DNA of 41,038 nucleotides from Vitrella brassicaformis (lineage: Eukaryota > Sar > Vitrellaceae). Each line of letters opens with the position of its first letter. Position 1 is the stretch's first letter. The DNA is taken from assembly GCA_001179505.1 (NCBI GenBank), contig CDMY01000527.1:6884-47921 (forward strand), read 5' to 3'. A program made the position numbers and the translations under genes. Below the pieces are notes generated by a model that saw only the letters and a program-made list of their open reading frames with translations, was not told the DNA's origin and made no database searches. Positions 30,885 to 41,038 of this stretch are shown here, piece after piece.

Positions 30885-33316
30885 TCAGACAATCCACCAT
30901 GCACACAGGCAGGCAGGCAGCAGACAGCCAGTCAATTGCCCATTCAACCGTGCCATCAACAATACAGCACAGCCGTGCACCCCACACCCACGCGCAGCAT
31001 CCATCCACACGTGGGGAGTCGCCGGTTGTTCTCTTGACCGATCAAAAAGCTGTTCCACAGCCACCATGCACCACGGCACGCACACCCCACAGACAGCATG
31101 AGTGTGAAATGATGCACGCAAACGTCTTACCGTGCCAGCCATCGACTCACTACGGTGGGCGCCCTCATCGGTGGGCGGCGGAAAAACGTGTCGCAAGAAG
31201 TCGTCACTCGCACGATCCCCACAGAGAATGAGTATCGCGTCGTCCCGATTGTCACGGGTCAGGCCGTCGAATCCCCTTTCGTCAGCCTTGTGCGCCTTGC
31301 GGCAGCCCCACACGACATTGTGACTGAGCGCACATATGAGCTTGTCTGCGAGTTGATGCTGCTCGGAGAGTGAGAGGAAGCTGTCAGGGGTCAGTTGATA
31401 GGGGCGAGGCCCAGTGGGCGCATGGGCGACGAGATATAGGATGGAGTCCGTGAACGAAGAGTAGATGTAATACAGTCCTATTGACAGACAGTCAGGCGCA
31501 CGAGAAGAGCAAACAGTGAGTGATGTGCTTTGTCTTTTCTCCGGCTTTTTTCGATTGGTCTCTCACGTTTGGTGGGCGGATCAGATTGGTAGACGGAGAC
31601 GGTGGCAATCTCATCCGTGAGGGTGGCCCTCAGTGCTTCAGCCGCATCCTTCACCTACATAACGCGGCACATCACCTGGTCGCCACCATGTTGACCTTTT
31701 CTCACCTTGCCATTTGCGCTGTGGATAAGAGGAAAGAGCACTGAATCCTTTCCCCCAGCGCCAAGCAGCTGGTGGAGCGCCTTTCTCTGCTGGCCATCGA
31801 GTCGCTCGGCGAGCGCCGCCAAGGTCGCCATGTCGTCCAGCACGCGAGCCTCCTCTTGCTGACAGACAGAGGACAGCAGTCAGGTGGCACGAGTGCGACG
31901 GACGCAGTTGTACGTACCTCATTGCTCGGACATAGGGTGAGAGAATGTCGGAATGGCCAACGAGGGATCCCTTTAACTCTTCGATCCGCATCGACAGCTG
32001 CTCCGGTGGCAAGGCAGCCAACGCTCGGACCTGACATACATATCAGTCCAATCAAGCACACTGATTGACACGTCTGATCTGTGCGCCGTGCGTGTATTCT
32101 TTGGCTGGCTACAGCGCCATATTACCTGACGGCCAAGGCACCCTACAACAGTCCCTTTGGCGGCGTCGGCAAGGTGTTCACTTCCCTTCTTCATGGCCGC
32201 CGCCGCCCTTGCTGCGCCGCTGAAGGGAAGGTGCGCTGCCATCAGCGCCTCGATGGGGAGGAAAGTCAGCAGCTGCCGGTGCGACCCAACGGCCTCTCCC
32301 AAATCGTCCTGGCCGTTGGTGGTACGCTGCAGATGCAGGCAGAGGCCCGGCACCAATCTGTGGATGAGAAGGGAGAGCTGGCGGACTGCCGGTGGCCGAG
32401 AGTCAAACAGTGCCCGACTGCCGACTTGCCGCAGATCGCCGGGTGCGACGATAATGGGTAGAGAGGGAATGATGCGGCTGTTCTTGAGGTAATAGATGAG
32501 CTGAACAGTCCGCTCCCAGCTGCCGCTCCCCTCAATGATGTGCAGCAGACGCAACAGATACTCCGCACGGCCCATCGGCATCTCTGACTTGATTCCCCTC
32601 ACCCAGTTGCCGAATAGTGGCACGACTATAAGTACCGCCACGTTAAAACCAACGAAGGACGCGTATATCGACACACAACGGTCAACCGCGACGCTCAGGT
32701 CACCGCTGAAGATCCCCCTGACGTGGTCGACCAGCAATTCCTTCCAATTGATCATCAGCATCATCACCACCACCACCAGAAAGCCAACACGGCCGATGAC
32801 AAAGCGTCCAGCCGCGTTAATGTTGAGGAGGGCAAACATTGTGTCCGTGATGGAGCCGCCCGGAAGCAGCCACCAGCCACCAATCACTACCCCACTCGCC
32901 AACAGGAATCCAGCCCAAGAAGCGAGCCACTCGCACGACGGCCTGAGGTCCGTGAGCTCCTTGCACGTGGCGGCCACCACAGGATGGAGGTCGAGAAGCA
33001 TCACAGACACCAAAACGATGAGTGGGAATAACTTGGCAAGACACGCCGACAGGCCGCTGCAGACGGCCGTGGCGAAATGCAGCAGGAATGCCAGGGTCGT
33101 CGTGGGGGGCTTCCTGTAGACCAGCACGCCGCTGAGTCCCTTGTTGTGGATGGCATCGTCGAGGCGGCGCGTCAGATAGCCCTCGCTGATGAGATGGCAG
33201 CCGCCGCATTTTGATGTAGCCCGCAAAACACCGCAGCTCGTGACTCCGAAATTTCGCTTGAGCTCCCGTCCGACATCATCAGGCAGACGGCTCAGATGAG
33301 GCTCGATAGCGGTCAT
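30885..33316 (-). CDS. Multipass membrane protein M1 (tandem paralogue)
   Basis: Exons 33316-32126 (397 codons), 32030-31914, 31858-31706, 31654-31567 and 31477-30885 give a 713-codon frame ending in TGA. The first exon holds a Cys-containing N-terminus (TSKCGGCHLI) and four to five hydrophobic segments (about residues 75-117, 130-155, 167-190, 212-238), then a soluble helical region. No family recognised. Against M2, M1 lacks four bases at the end of exon 2 and needs a GT donor four bases further on to keep frame. Its last exon departs from M2 after ILCGDRASDDF and reads RHVFPPPTDEGAHRSE and a long low-quality tail; a donor (ACG|GTAAGACG) near 31128 may cut it short. Whether M1 is functional is open. 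Confidence 0.7.
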
Positions 33317-33818
33317 CGTCCTGGAATCCGCCTGGCCGGCCCGCTGATCAATCTGACTCTCACACGGTAGATCACGCTTATATCATGGCCTGTTGACTTT
33401 TTTTCGGTGCTATGAGTCCACGGGCTAGCAGCAGCGGTTTCAGGGAACACCCTAGGCGGCCTGACTATCTGTCTGGGCTGCACAGCGAACGAGTGCACGA
33501 GTGAATAATTCTGATTGACAATCGATCTCACTGGACTCCATGGACGAAGTAGGTGGTGTGGCTGCCTGTCCGGTGGTTTGATTGAAAGCATGGATGGACA
33601 ACTACATAGAAAAGGAGACATACATGCGTGTCTGAACTCGAACGACACAGTGATGAGTGCGCTGCATGCCAAGTCCGGCGTCATGCACCCAGATTGGCGT
33701 GAACTCACAGGCCCTCACTCAACGGACAAATACGGACACGCATCGTGCCAACCGGCCCACAAAGCCAGGCCAGTATAGCATGTCGTAGAGCTAATAAAAG
33801 CTCTGCACTCACTCTAAC
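33317..33818. other. Intergenic between M1 and the RING gene
   Basis: The first 70 bases upstream of M1 match the sequence upstream of M2 (GATCAATCTGACTCTCACAC, CGCTTATATCATGGC), so the presumed 5' UTR/promoter was duplicated with the gene. Nothing else recognised. Confidence 0.6.
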
Positions 33819-36800
33819 TCACTCCGGGGGCAGCAGCCGCACCTCTCTCACATCGTCAGCAAAGACGGCATCCGCCCCACACGCAGGGCAGCGCAGCTGT
33901 GCGTACCGCCTCACCTCCTCAGGCACGGGCCGCCCCTCGCCCTCCAGCCGCTCCTTCGTCGCCTTGGCTCGCTCATGCCGCGATCTCCAGTCGTGCCAGC
34001 AGCCCTCGCAGAGACACTGCTGACGGCAGGGGAAGAATGTGACGACGGGGGGGTCGCGGCACGCCACGCAGCCGCCGCCGATGCCGTCCCGCCGCTCTTT
34101 GTCCTCAAGACGGGCCTCCGTCTTGTGGGCGTCCTTCGAGAGGGCCTGCAGCTCCTGCTGCCGTGCCAGCACCTGATGCTTGAAGGCCTCAATGGCATCG
34201 GGCGATGAAAGGGAGAAGAGACGGTCCTCAGTCAACCTGATAGACACACACATACGGGATGGACCGATGAATAGATTGGTGGGTGAGAGTGTGGTTTGTA
34301 TTGATGGTGTGCGCCGACCCACCTGGTAGCAGCTTTCTGTTGGAGGTCTTGGAACTCTCGCTCGAGCGGCGCAGTGGCCTTGGCGGCTTCGGCACATTCA
34401 CGCTCAAGCGATGGGAGCGACGCAGACAACCTACAAAGAAAAGCATGGACCATCCATCCGTCCGTCCATCCGTCCATGTGTGTGGCTTGGTTGAGTGGCG
34501 CCTGTTTCACCCACTCACTTGTTGATGTCTCTGTTGATGCTGTCAAGCATGTGTTGCAGCTGGTCGGCGTCATCGATGGTTGATGGGTCCTCGAGCGATA
34601 CAGATGCAGATGCCGGTGCAGAAGAGCTGGGTGGATGAAAGGTATACACACAGGACGTGGCCGTTTCCTTCCTCCGTTTTTTACGGTCCACCCGCCTTGT
34701 GGAGGTGGCCAGTCCGATGCGGCTCCGCTGTGTGGCCGCTGTGGGCTGTGTGCTCTTTTTGCCGGCCAGCATCAGCAGCTCCCCCAGCCGCTTTGCCTCC
34801 CTGCTGATCTTGGCGTCGAACTTACGCACCTCTTCCGATGTCGTCAAGGACAGCAACACTGCCCGGCTCAAACTGCAGACGGACAGAGGGACACACATGC
34901 ATGTCGCGAATGGACACACTGCGATCCCTCCCTCCACTCGTTCGCTTACTCAGGTGTGACGTAGTGGAGTCTTCTGATGGCCTCTCTGAGCTCCTTCTGC
35001 CGGCACAGCGCACGCTGATGTGAGGCCTCCAAGCCGGCAACAGTCGACTGAAGCCTGATGGGTGGATCGATGGATGGCATACAAATAGATGGATGCACGC
35101 GCTCTTGTCCTCTGGCTGGCCAATTGTGTGTTGGTTGACCTGTGTTTCTCTTTGACGGCCTCACGCACGGTAGCCCGAAGCTGATCAAAAGGCGAAGGAG
35201 TACCCTCATCTGCCGCCATGCCTGCCTGTTTTTGCAGTGCAGGGTCCTCTGCGCCTTGTGCGTGCTGCACATGGGCTGAGGACGACTCGCTCTCAACACA
35301 CCTGACCCACTCATCCACACATGACAGGATCACACATGAGGGGGCGATGCCTCGTAAGCTTGTTGCTGCGTACGGTGAGTCGCCCGAGGTGTCGGGTGTC
35401 GATGGCGCTGTGGCGGCGGCATCGCCAGAGGGTCCCGTCAGCTTGCCTTTCTTCTTGTTTTTGGCTTTGGCTTTGGACTTGTTCTTCTTGCCGCCTGGGC
35501 CGCTGTTGGTGGTGCTGGTGTCCTTCCCATCGCCGCCCTCTAGCTCTTTGACGAGGAGCGCATCCATCCGCTCGTTCTCCCTCGACTCAATCGAATCGAA
35601 GAGCTCCAGCACCTGCAATGAAAAAAACACGTACATACGTGCACATGCACATGGAGGGCTATTCCCAGCCCACGGACCTGCTTCAGAACGTTTGTTTGCG
35701 TCGTCTTGCCGCCGCGTTTGCCGTGCTGCTGCTTGGCGGAGCGGATTCTCTTGACTGACGGCAACTGAGGAGAGGAGGCAAGACAGCAGCAAGCCAGAGA
35801 TGCAGCGACGCCTCTTACGGACCTGCAGGATGTGACTCGTGACAGAGTTCTGTGGCGAGCTGCGGCTGATCTTCCCCTCGCTGTACCTGCAAGGCAACGG
35901 AATGCTCACACTGATTGCCCCGTGCCTACCATGCACACCATGCAATCAATACCTGACGAGGTCCTCCAGGATGTCAGAGCAGGTGGTGACGGAACCTTCG
36001 GGGAGGGCGATGGCGCCCTCAGCGTGCCGCACCAACAAACTGCAGACGGCCTCAGGCACGCCCTGTTTCAACAGCGACTGCAAACAGGGGAAGGAGGGAT
36101 GAATGAGTAGGCCCTTGTCTGTCTGTCTGTCTATCTCGCCCATTCACTGACCTGCGAGTAGCCCTTCCCGCGGAAGGGCACGATGACGAGCTCGATCACC
36201 TTGGCGGCGTCAATCCCGTCATGTTTGACCAGAAACGTCACACATGTGGCAACAAATCCTGCCTCCACCAGTGCCCCGAGTTGATCCACCTCTGCAAAGG
36301 GCACAGCACCATTTTTGTGTCTGTGCGTGCGCGTGTGTGTTTACTGGCGAGGCAGAAAGCGACATGGAGCAGAAAGCTGAGATCGGTGATGCCCCTGTCG
36401 AGGAATCGACACTGCGCCGCCTTGGACAAGCACCACAATGCAAGCGGCGCGTCCAGCAGGCGGCGAATCGGCCCGTCTGGCTGGAGGATTGTGTCGACAC
36501 GACTGTCAGGAATGCCCACAGCTGCAGGCACACATACACACAAGAATATCGAAATATCGACCCGCCCTGACACACACACAAGAGTTCGTTCGAACTTGTC
36601 TTACGGAGCTGGAGTGGAATTGGGTTCACCGCCAGCCAGGCGATGTAGTTGAGACAGAAGGTCGCCTCTAGCCTGGACAGATGAGGCGCCGCGGCATCCT
36701 CCAGCTCGCTGATATGAGACGCCGCGGCACCCTCCAGTACGCCGATGCATCGATCGATCTGTGGATAAAGGTGCTGCTTGACCGCCAAATCATACTCGTG

Positions 36801-37677
36801 TATCAGAGCATCGCTCCTGTCTGCACACACACACATACGCGCAAAAAGACAAAGGCAGATGGACGAACACAGGGCTTGTGGTTACATACCATTTGAGAAG
36901 ACAGCTGCCGCACAAGCAGAAATGCACTCCCGCAGGCGGCCGGCCGGTTTCGGTCTTGGCATTTCAGCGACTGTACCGACCAGCTGCAAAAACAGCGACG
37001 GGTGCACCGGTGTGCGGTGGTCGGCAGGCGTGAGCACGGTGACCAAAAAATTGACCGCTGCCTCCTGCGTCCATCATACGTACGCACATAGAAGTATGGG
37101 GGAACCCGTGCGGTGTCTGTTGGTGTGTACTCGCACCTACCTCGTCAATATGAGCGTCCTCGGAGAAATTGCGCAATACTTCCAGCAGCCGCTGTGCCTC
37201 GCCGATGAAGCCCTTATGGCCAGCCAAAAGTGTGTCGCGATGCGCCTCGTCCATCTTGACCGCCTCTTCGAGGAGCATGAACATGACCGCCCCGGTAGTA
37301 CTGGATAACTTGAGAGGCTCTCTGCAACCCCGAGGGCAGTCTCGAAGCATGTGACACATCTCGTCGAAGGAGCCGGCCAGAGAGAGCATCAGCTGACAGG
37401 TCCTCCGAAGCCGAACGAAACACAAGGCCAGCATCACAACGTAGGCGACGGTGCAGTCAGCTGATTCGCACCACGTCTGGAAGACGCAACGAAGGTGGGG
37501 CTCCACAAACCCAACGTCCAGCTGATGACGGACATCTTTATCGGCGGATGACTGAGTGATATACTTCCGCACGTAGAACAGCTGCTGCTCCAGCTTGCCT
37601 CTGTCAGTGGTGGTGAGCAGGGCTGACAGGACGGCATCCAGGGGTGGCAGATCCGTCGCATCATCCAGCTCGCTCAT
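33819..37677 (-). CDS. RING-finger protein with helical N-terminal half; candidate E3 ubiquitin ligase
   Basis: Thirteen exons (37677-37141, 37064-36890, 36820-36605, 36521-36345, 36291-36152, 36077-35953, 35886-35823, 35764-35678, 35612-35140, 35054-34950, 34872-34519, 34430-34323, 34236-33819) splice to exactly 992 codons plus TGA. Residues 1-480 or so are helical and ARM/HEAT-like in texture without clear repeats. A Lys-rich low-complexity stretch (GGKKNKSKAKAKNKKKGKL) and coiled coils follow. The last 85 residues hold a RING: CVACRDPP, FFPCRQQCLCEGC, a long charged insert, then CPACGAD. The position of the usual His in PCRH is Gln. RING domains recruit ubiquitin E2 enzymes; activity of this variant is uncertain. 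It lies between the M1 and M2 paralogues on the same strand. Confidence 0.88.
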
Positions 37678-37825
37678 CCCTTCGACAAAGCAGCAAGATC
37701 TAGTAGCCAGATCTGAGGGAGCAGTGACGTTAGGCGACCGCTGGGTCGGCGGCGTTCCGGTTCCGGCGTTAGGAAAAGGGAGGGGAAAGGAGAGAACGAA
37801 CGCCGTCCTCCGAACCCTGGACTTT

Positions 37826-37840
37826 AAACCCTAACCCTAG
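37826..37840 (-). promoter_or_regulatory. Telo-box-like motif upstream of the RING gene
   Basis: AAACCCTAACCCTAG on the + strand (CTAGGGTTAGGGTTT on the gene strand), about 150 bp upstream of the RING start codon and followed by TTTAAAG. It contains two telomere-like units. In plants such boxes occur in promoters of translation and cell-cycle genes. Confidence 0.45.
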
Positions 37841-37844
37841 CGCT

Positions 37845-38655
37845 TCTTAATGATGGCATGAATGACTCATTGCACAAATGGCCGGCCATGACTTGGCACA
37901 TTAATTGATTGTCTGTGGTGCTGGGAGATGGGCAGAGAATCCGTCGGAGAATCCATCAGCACTCATGATCTGGCAGGCAGCAGGCAGCAGACAGACGGAC
38001 AGCCAGCCAACCATTCAACCGTGCCATCAACAACAACATCGACCAAAGAAATTGCATCCACAAGCCAGTCGATTGACGCATACACGTACGCACACTCATG
38101 CCTAAACAACAGGCATGCACCTGACCGGCACGACAGGCACACGCAGCATCCATTCATCTGTGGGTTTTCCCCGGCTGTCTTGACTTTTTCACAAAACTGT
38201 TCCAAAGGCACGCAACGTCTTGCCGTCCCATGATCGGTGGGCGGCGGAAAAACATGTCGAAAAGCCGTCGACCCATACGCGAGAAAGGAGAGACACGAGA
38301 GAGAGAGAGAGAGAGAGAGAGGCAGGGAGAGAGAGGCGGGGAGAAGAAGTAGCCTAGCGCAGCTAAAGAAGCGACACATACCCTGTCATCCCACACACAC
38401 ACACACACACACACATACATATAGACAAATAGCTTACCTTACAGATGGATCGGTCGACTTACACAAATATACGTAAAGCACACATACATACGTACAGCAC
38501 AAACAGACATTGTGTCGCATCGCTAGGCCCAGAGAAACCACGTCAGCCGCACAGGATTGAAACGACCACCTGCAATCATCCACCGGCTATCAAGAGAGTT
38601 CCCATGGTCCCTTTTGTCGGCCGCCGTACCTGTTCTGTCTGTTTGACATGAGGGT
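37845..38655. other. Duplicated debris between the RING gene and M2
   Basis: 37905-38160 resembles the 3' flank of M1 (30830-31020: GGCAGCAGACAGACGGACAGC, TTCAACCGTGCCATCAACAA). The minus strand at 38270-38235 encodes RHVFPPPTDHG, matching the divergent end of M1 (RHVFPPPTDEG). GA and CA microsatellites fill 38289-38418. Confidence 0.65.
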
Positions 38656-40939
38656 CTATGCTTCCAGCTTGTCGCGGATGAGCGCTGCCGTTCGAGGGAA
38701 GCGCTGCTGTGTGCAACGCTTGCTGCCCGCAGGGGTCTCCGTAGTGAAGATCTCGAAGCTGAGTGTCTGGCACGTCGCGTAATCGCGACGCACGACCCAC
38801 AAAGAGGCAGCGAAGTCGTCACGCGCACGCTCCCCGCAGAGAATGACTATCGCTTCGTCACGATTGTCACGGGTCAGGCCGTCAAATGCCCTTTCGTCAG
38901 CCTTGTGCGCCTTGCGGCAGTCCAACACGACATTGTGAATGAGCGCAAATCTCAGCTTGCCTGCGAGTTGATGCTGCTCAGAGGGCGAGAGGAAGCTGTC
39001 AGGGGTCAGCTTGTAGGGGCGAGGCGCAGTAGGCGCATGGGCGACGAGATATAGGATGAAGTCCGTGAAAGAAGAGTAGATGTAATTGAGTCCTAGAGAC
39101 AGACAGTCAGGCGCACGAGAAGAGCAAACAGTGAGTGATGTGCTTTGTCTTTTCTCCGGCTTTTTTCGATTGGTCTCTCACGTTTGGTGGGCGGATCAGA
39201 TTGGTAGACGGAGAGGGTGGCAATCTCATCCGTGAGGGTTCCTTTCAGCGCAGCTGCCGCATCCTTGACCTACATAACGCGACACATCCATCACCTCGTC
39301 GCCACCATGTTGACCTTTTCTCACCTTGACGTTTGCGCTGTGGATAAGAGGAAAGAGCACTGAATCCTTTCCCCCAGCGCCAAGCAGCTGGTGGAGCGCC
39401 TTTCTCTGCTGGCCATCGAGTCGCTCGGCGAGCGCCGCCAAGGTCGCCATGTCGTCCAGCACGCGAGCCTCCTCCTGCGGACAGACAGAGGACAGCAGCT
39501 GTCAGATGGCACGAGTGCGACGGACGCACTTGTACGTACCTCATTGCAGCTCGGACAGTAGGGTGAGAGAATGTCGGCATTGCCAATGAGGGATCCCTTG
39601 AACTCCAGTATTCGCATCGACAGCTGCTCCGGTGGCAAGGCAGCCAACGCTCGGACCTAACACAATTGTCCGAGCAATCAAGCACACTGATTGACGCGTC
39701 TGATCTGTGCGCCGTGCGTGTATTCTTTGGCTGGCTACAGCGTCATATTACCTGACGGCCAAGGCACCCCATCACAGTCCCTTTGGCGGCGTCGGCAAGG
39801 TGTTCACTTCCCTTCTTCATGGCCGCCGCCGCCCTTGCTGCGCCGCTGAAGGGAAGGTGCGCTGGCATCAGCGCCTCGATGGGGAGGAAAGTCAGCAGCT
39901 GCCGGCCCGGCCCAACCCACTCTCCCAAATCGTCCTGGCCGTTGGTGGTACGCTGCAGATGCAGGCAGAGGCCCGGCACCAATCTGTGGATGAGAAGGGA
40001 GAGCTGGCGGACTGCCGGTGGCCGAGAGTCAAACAGTGCCCGACTGCCGACTTGTCGCAGGTCAGCCGGTGCGACGATAATGGGTAGAGAGGGAATGATG
40101 CGGCTGTTCTTGAGGTAATAGATGAGCTGAACAGTCCGCTCCCAGCTGCCGCTCCCCTCAATGATGTGCAGCAGACGCAACAGATACTCCGCACGGCCCA
40201 TCGGCATCTCTGACTTGATTCCCCTCACCAAGTTGCTGACTAGTGGCAGGACTATAAGTGCCGCATTGTAATAAACAAAGAAGGACGCGAAAAGCGACAC
40301 ACAGCGGTCAACCGCGCCGCTGCGGTCACCGCTGAAGATCCCCCTGACGTGGTCGGCCAGCGATTCCTTCCAATTGACCATCCTTATCGCCACCACCAAC
40401 ACCAGACAGCCCACACGGCCGCAGACAAACCGTCCAGCCGCGCTAGCATTTTGGAGGGCAAACACCGTGTCCATAACGGAGCCGCCCGGAAGCATCCACC
40501 AGCCACCAATCACGACCCCACTCGCCAACAGAAATCGAGACCAAGAAGCGAGCCACTCGCACGACCACCCGCCCGTGAGCTCCCTGCACGTGGCGGCCGC
40601 CACAGGGCGGAGGTCGAGAAGCACCACAGCTACCAAGACGATGAGTGGGAACAACTTGGCAAGACCCGCCGACAGGCCGCTGCAGACGGCCGTGGCGAAG
40701 TGCAGCAGGAACGTCAGGGTCGTCGTGGGGGGCTTCTTGTAGGCCAGCACCCCGCTGAGTCCCTGGTTGTGGATGGCATCGTCGAGGTGGCGCGTCAGGT
40801 AGCACTCGCTGATGAGATGGCAGCCGCCGCATTTTGATGTAGCCCGCAAAACACCGCAGTTGGCGGCCGACAGATTACCCTTGAGCTCCCGACCGACATC
40901 ATCAGGCAGACGGCTCAGATGAGGCTCGATTGCGGTCAT
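38656..40939 (-). CDS. Multipass membrane protein M2 (tandem paralogue, intact)
   Basis: Exons 40939-39752 (396 codons), 39656-39540, 39474-39325, 39269-39182 and 39092-38656 splice to exactly 659 codons plus TAG. Same architecture as M1: Cys-rich start (TSKCGGCHLISE), about five hydrophobic segments in residues 75-240, then a conserved soluble helical region (RAEYLLRLLHIIEGSGSW, QLIYYLKNSRIIPSLPIIVA). Exon 2 ends in ILSPYCPSCNE, with a CPSC pair absent from M1. The C-terminus (DDFAASLWVVRRDY, FTTETPAGSKRCTQQ) differs entirely from M1. Function unknown; a membrane protein of the endomembrane or surface is the most that can be said. Confidence 0.8.
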
Positions 40940-41038
40940 CGCCCTGGAATCCGCCGGGCCGGGCCGCTGATCAATCTGACTCTCACACGGTAGATGACGC
41001 TTATATCATGGCTGATGTGCTGACGCCTCACCTTCTCC
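40940..41038 (-). promoter_or_regulatory. Upstream region of M2, shared with M1
   Basis: Matches 33317-33390 upstream of M1; probably 5' UTR or proximal promoter. Not further resolved at the window edge. Confidence 0.4.

Noticed and set aside
1-41038. Genome-wide reassignment of UAG/UAA to glutamine
   Set aside because: Five well-supported genes with many CAG/CAA codons contain no in-frame TAG or TAA, and M2 ends in TAG.
1-41038. CRISPR arrays, tRNA or rRNA genes
   Set aside because: Repeats are microsatellites or coding duplications without regular spacers, and no tRNA T-loop/acceptor pattern or rRNA sequence was recognised.

Overview
The window looks like nuclear DNA of a GC-rich, intron-rich unicellular eukaryote. 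Every gene I could model needs many short introns (about 60-180 bp) with GT-AG ends, and five models splice to an exact whole number of codons with no internal stop. Introns and intergenic DNA are full of TG/CA, CT/GA and CAGA microsatellites, and many 3' splice sites read (TG)n-CAG. The style suggests a chromerid/alveolate alga such as Vitrella; that is an impression, not a proof. No bacterial operon structure, CRISPR array, rRNA or tRNA was seen.

Left part, 1-6.3 kb (+): two multi-exon genes. The first encodes a hydrophilic, coiled-coil-like region, then a transmembrane segment, an Arg-rich juxtamembrane region and a Pro-rich tail. The second encodes an unknown protein. Both have one continuous spliced reading frame apart from in-frame TAG codons (one and two respectively). 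From 6.3 to 9 kb there is mostly repeat-rich non-coding DNA.

Middle part, 9-22.4 kb (-): a rearranged cluster of pieces of a modular membrane-protein family. The modules recur in different orders: PH-like domain, vWFA-like domain, Cys-rich/Sushi-like ectodomain, TM exon, Arg-rich juxtamembrane exon, and a Pro-rich tail with a PLPxRE core. Some members are frameshifted, truncated or fused. A short cassette centred on an intron boundary (ATATAAAATGGAGGCAGCGAT on the + strand) recurs about twelve times, always in the same orientation, and is read in different frames in different copies. A 300-N assembly gap (22669-22968) sits inside a tandem repeat.

Right part, 23.8-41 kb: an intact 13-exon DEAD-box-type RNA helicase (+), then on the minus strand an intact PH-domain gene, a multipass membrane protein gene (M1), an intact 13-exon RING-finger gene, and a second copy of the multipass gene (M2). 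M1 and M2 are tandem paralogues flanking the RING gene, with swapped C-termini and scattered duplicated debris between them. A telo-box-like motif lies upstream of the RING gene.
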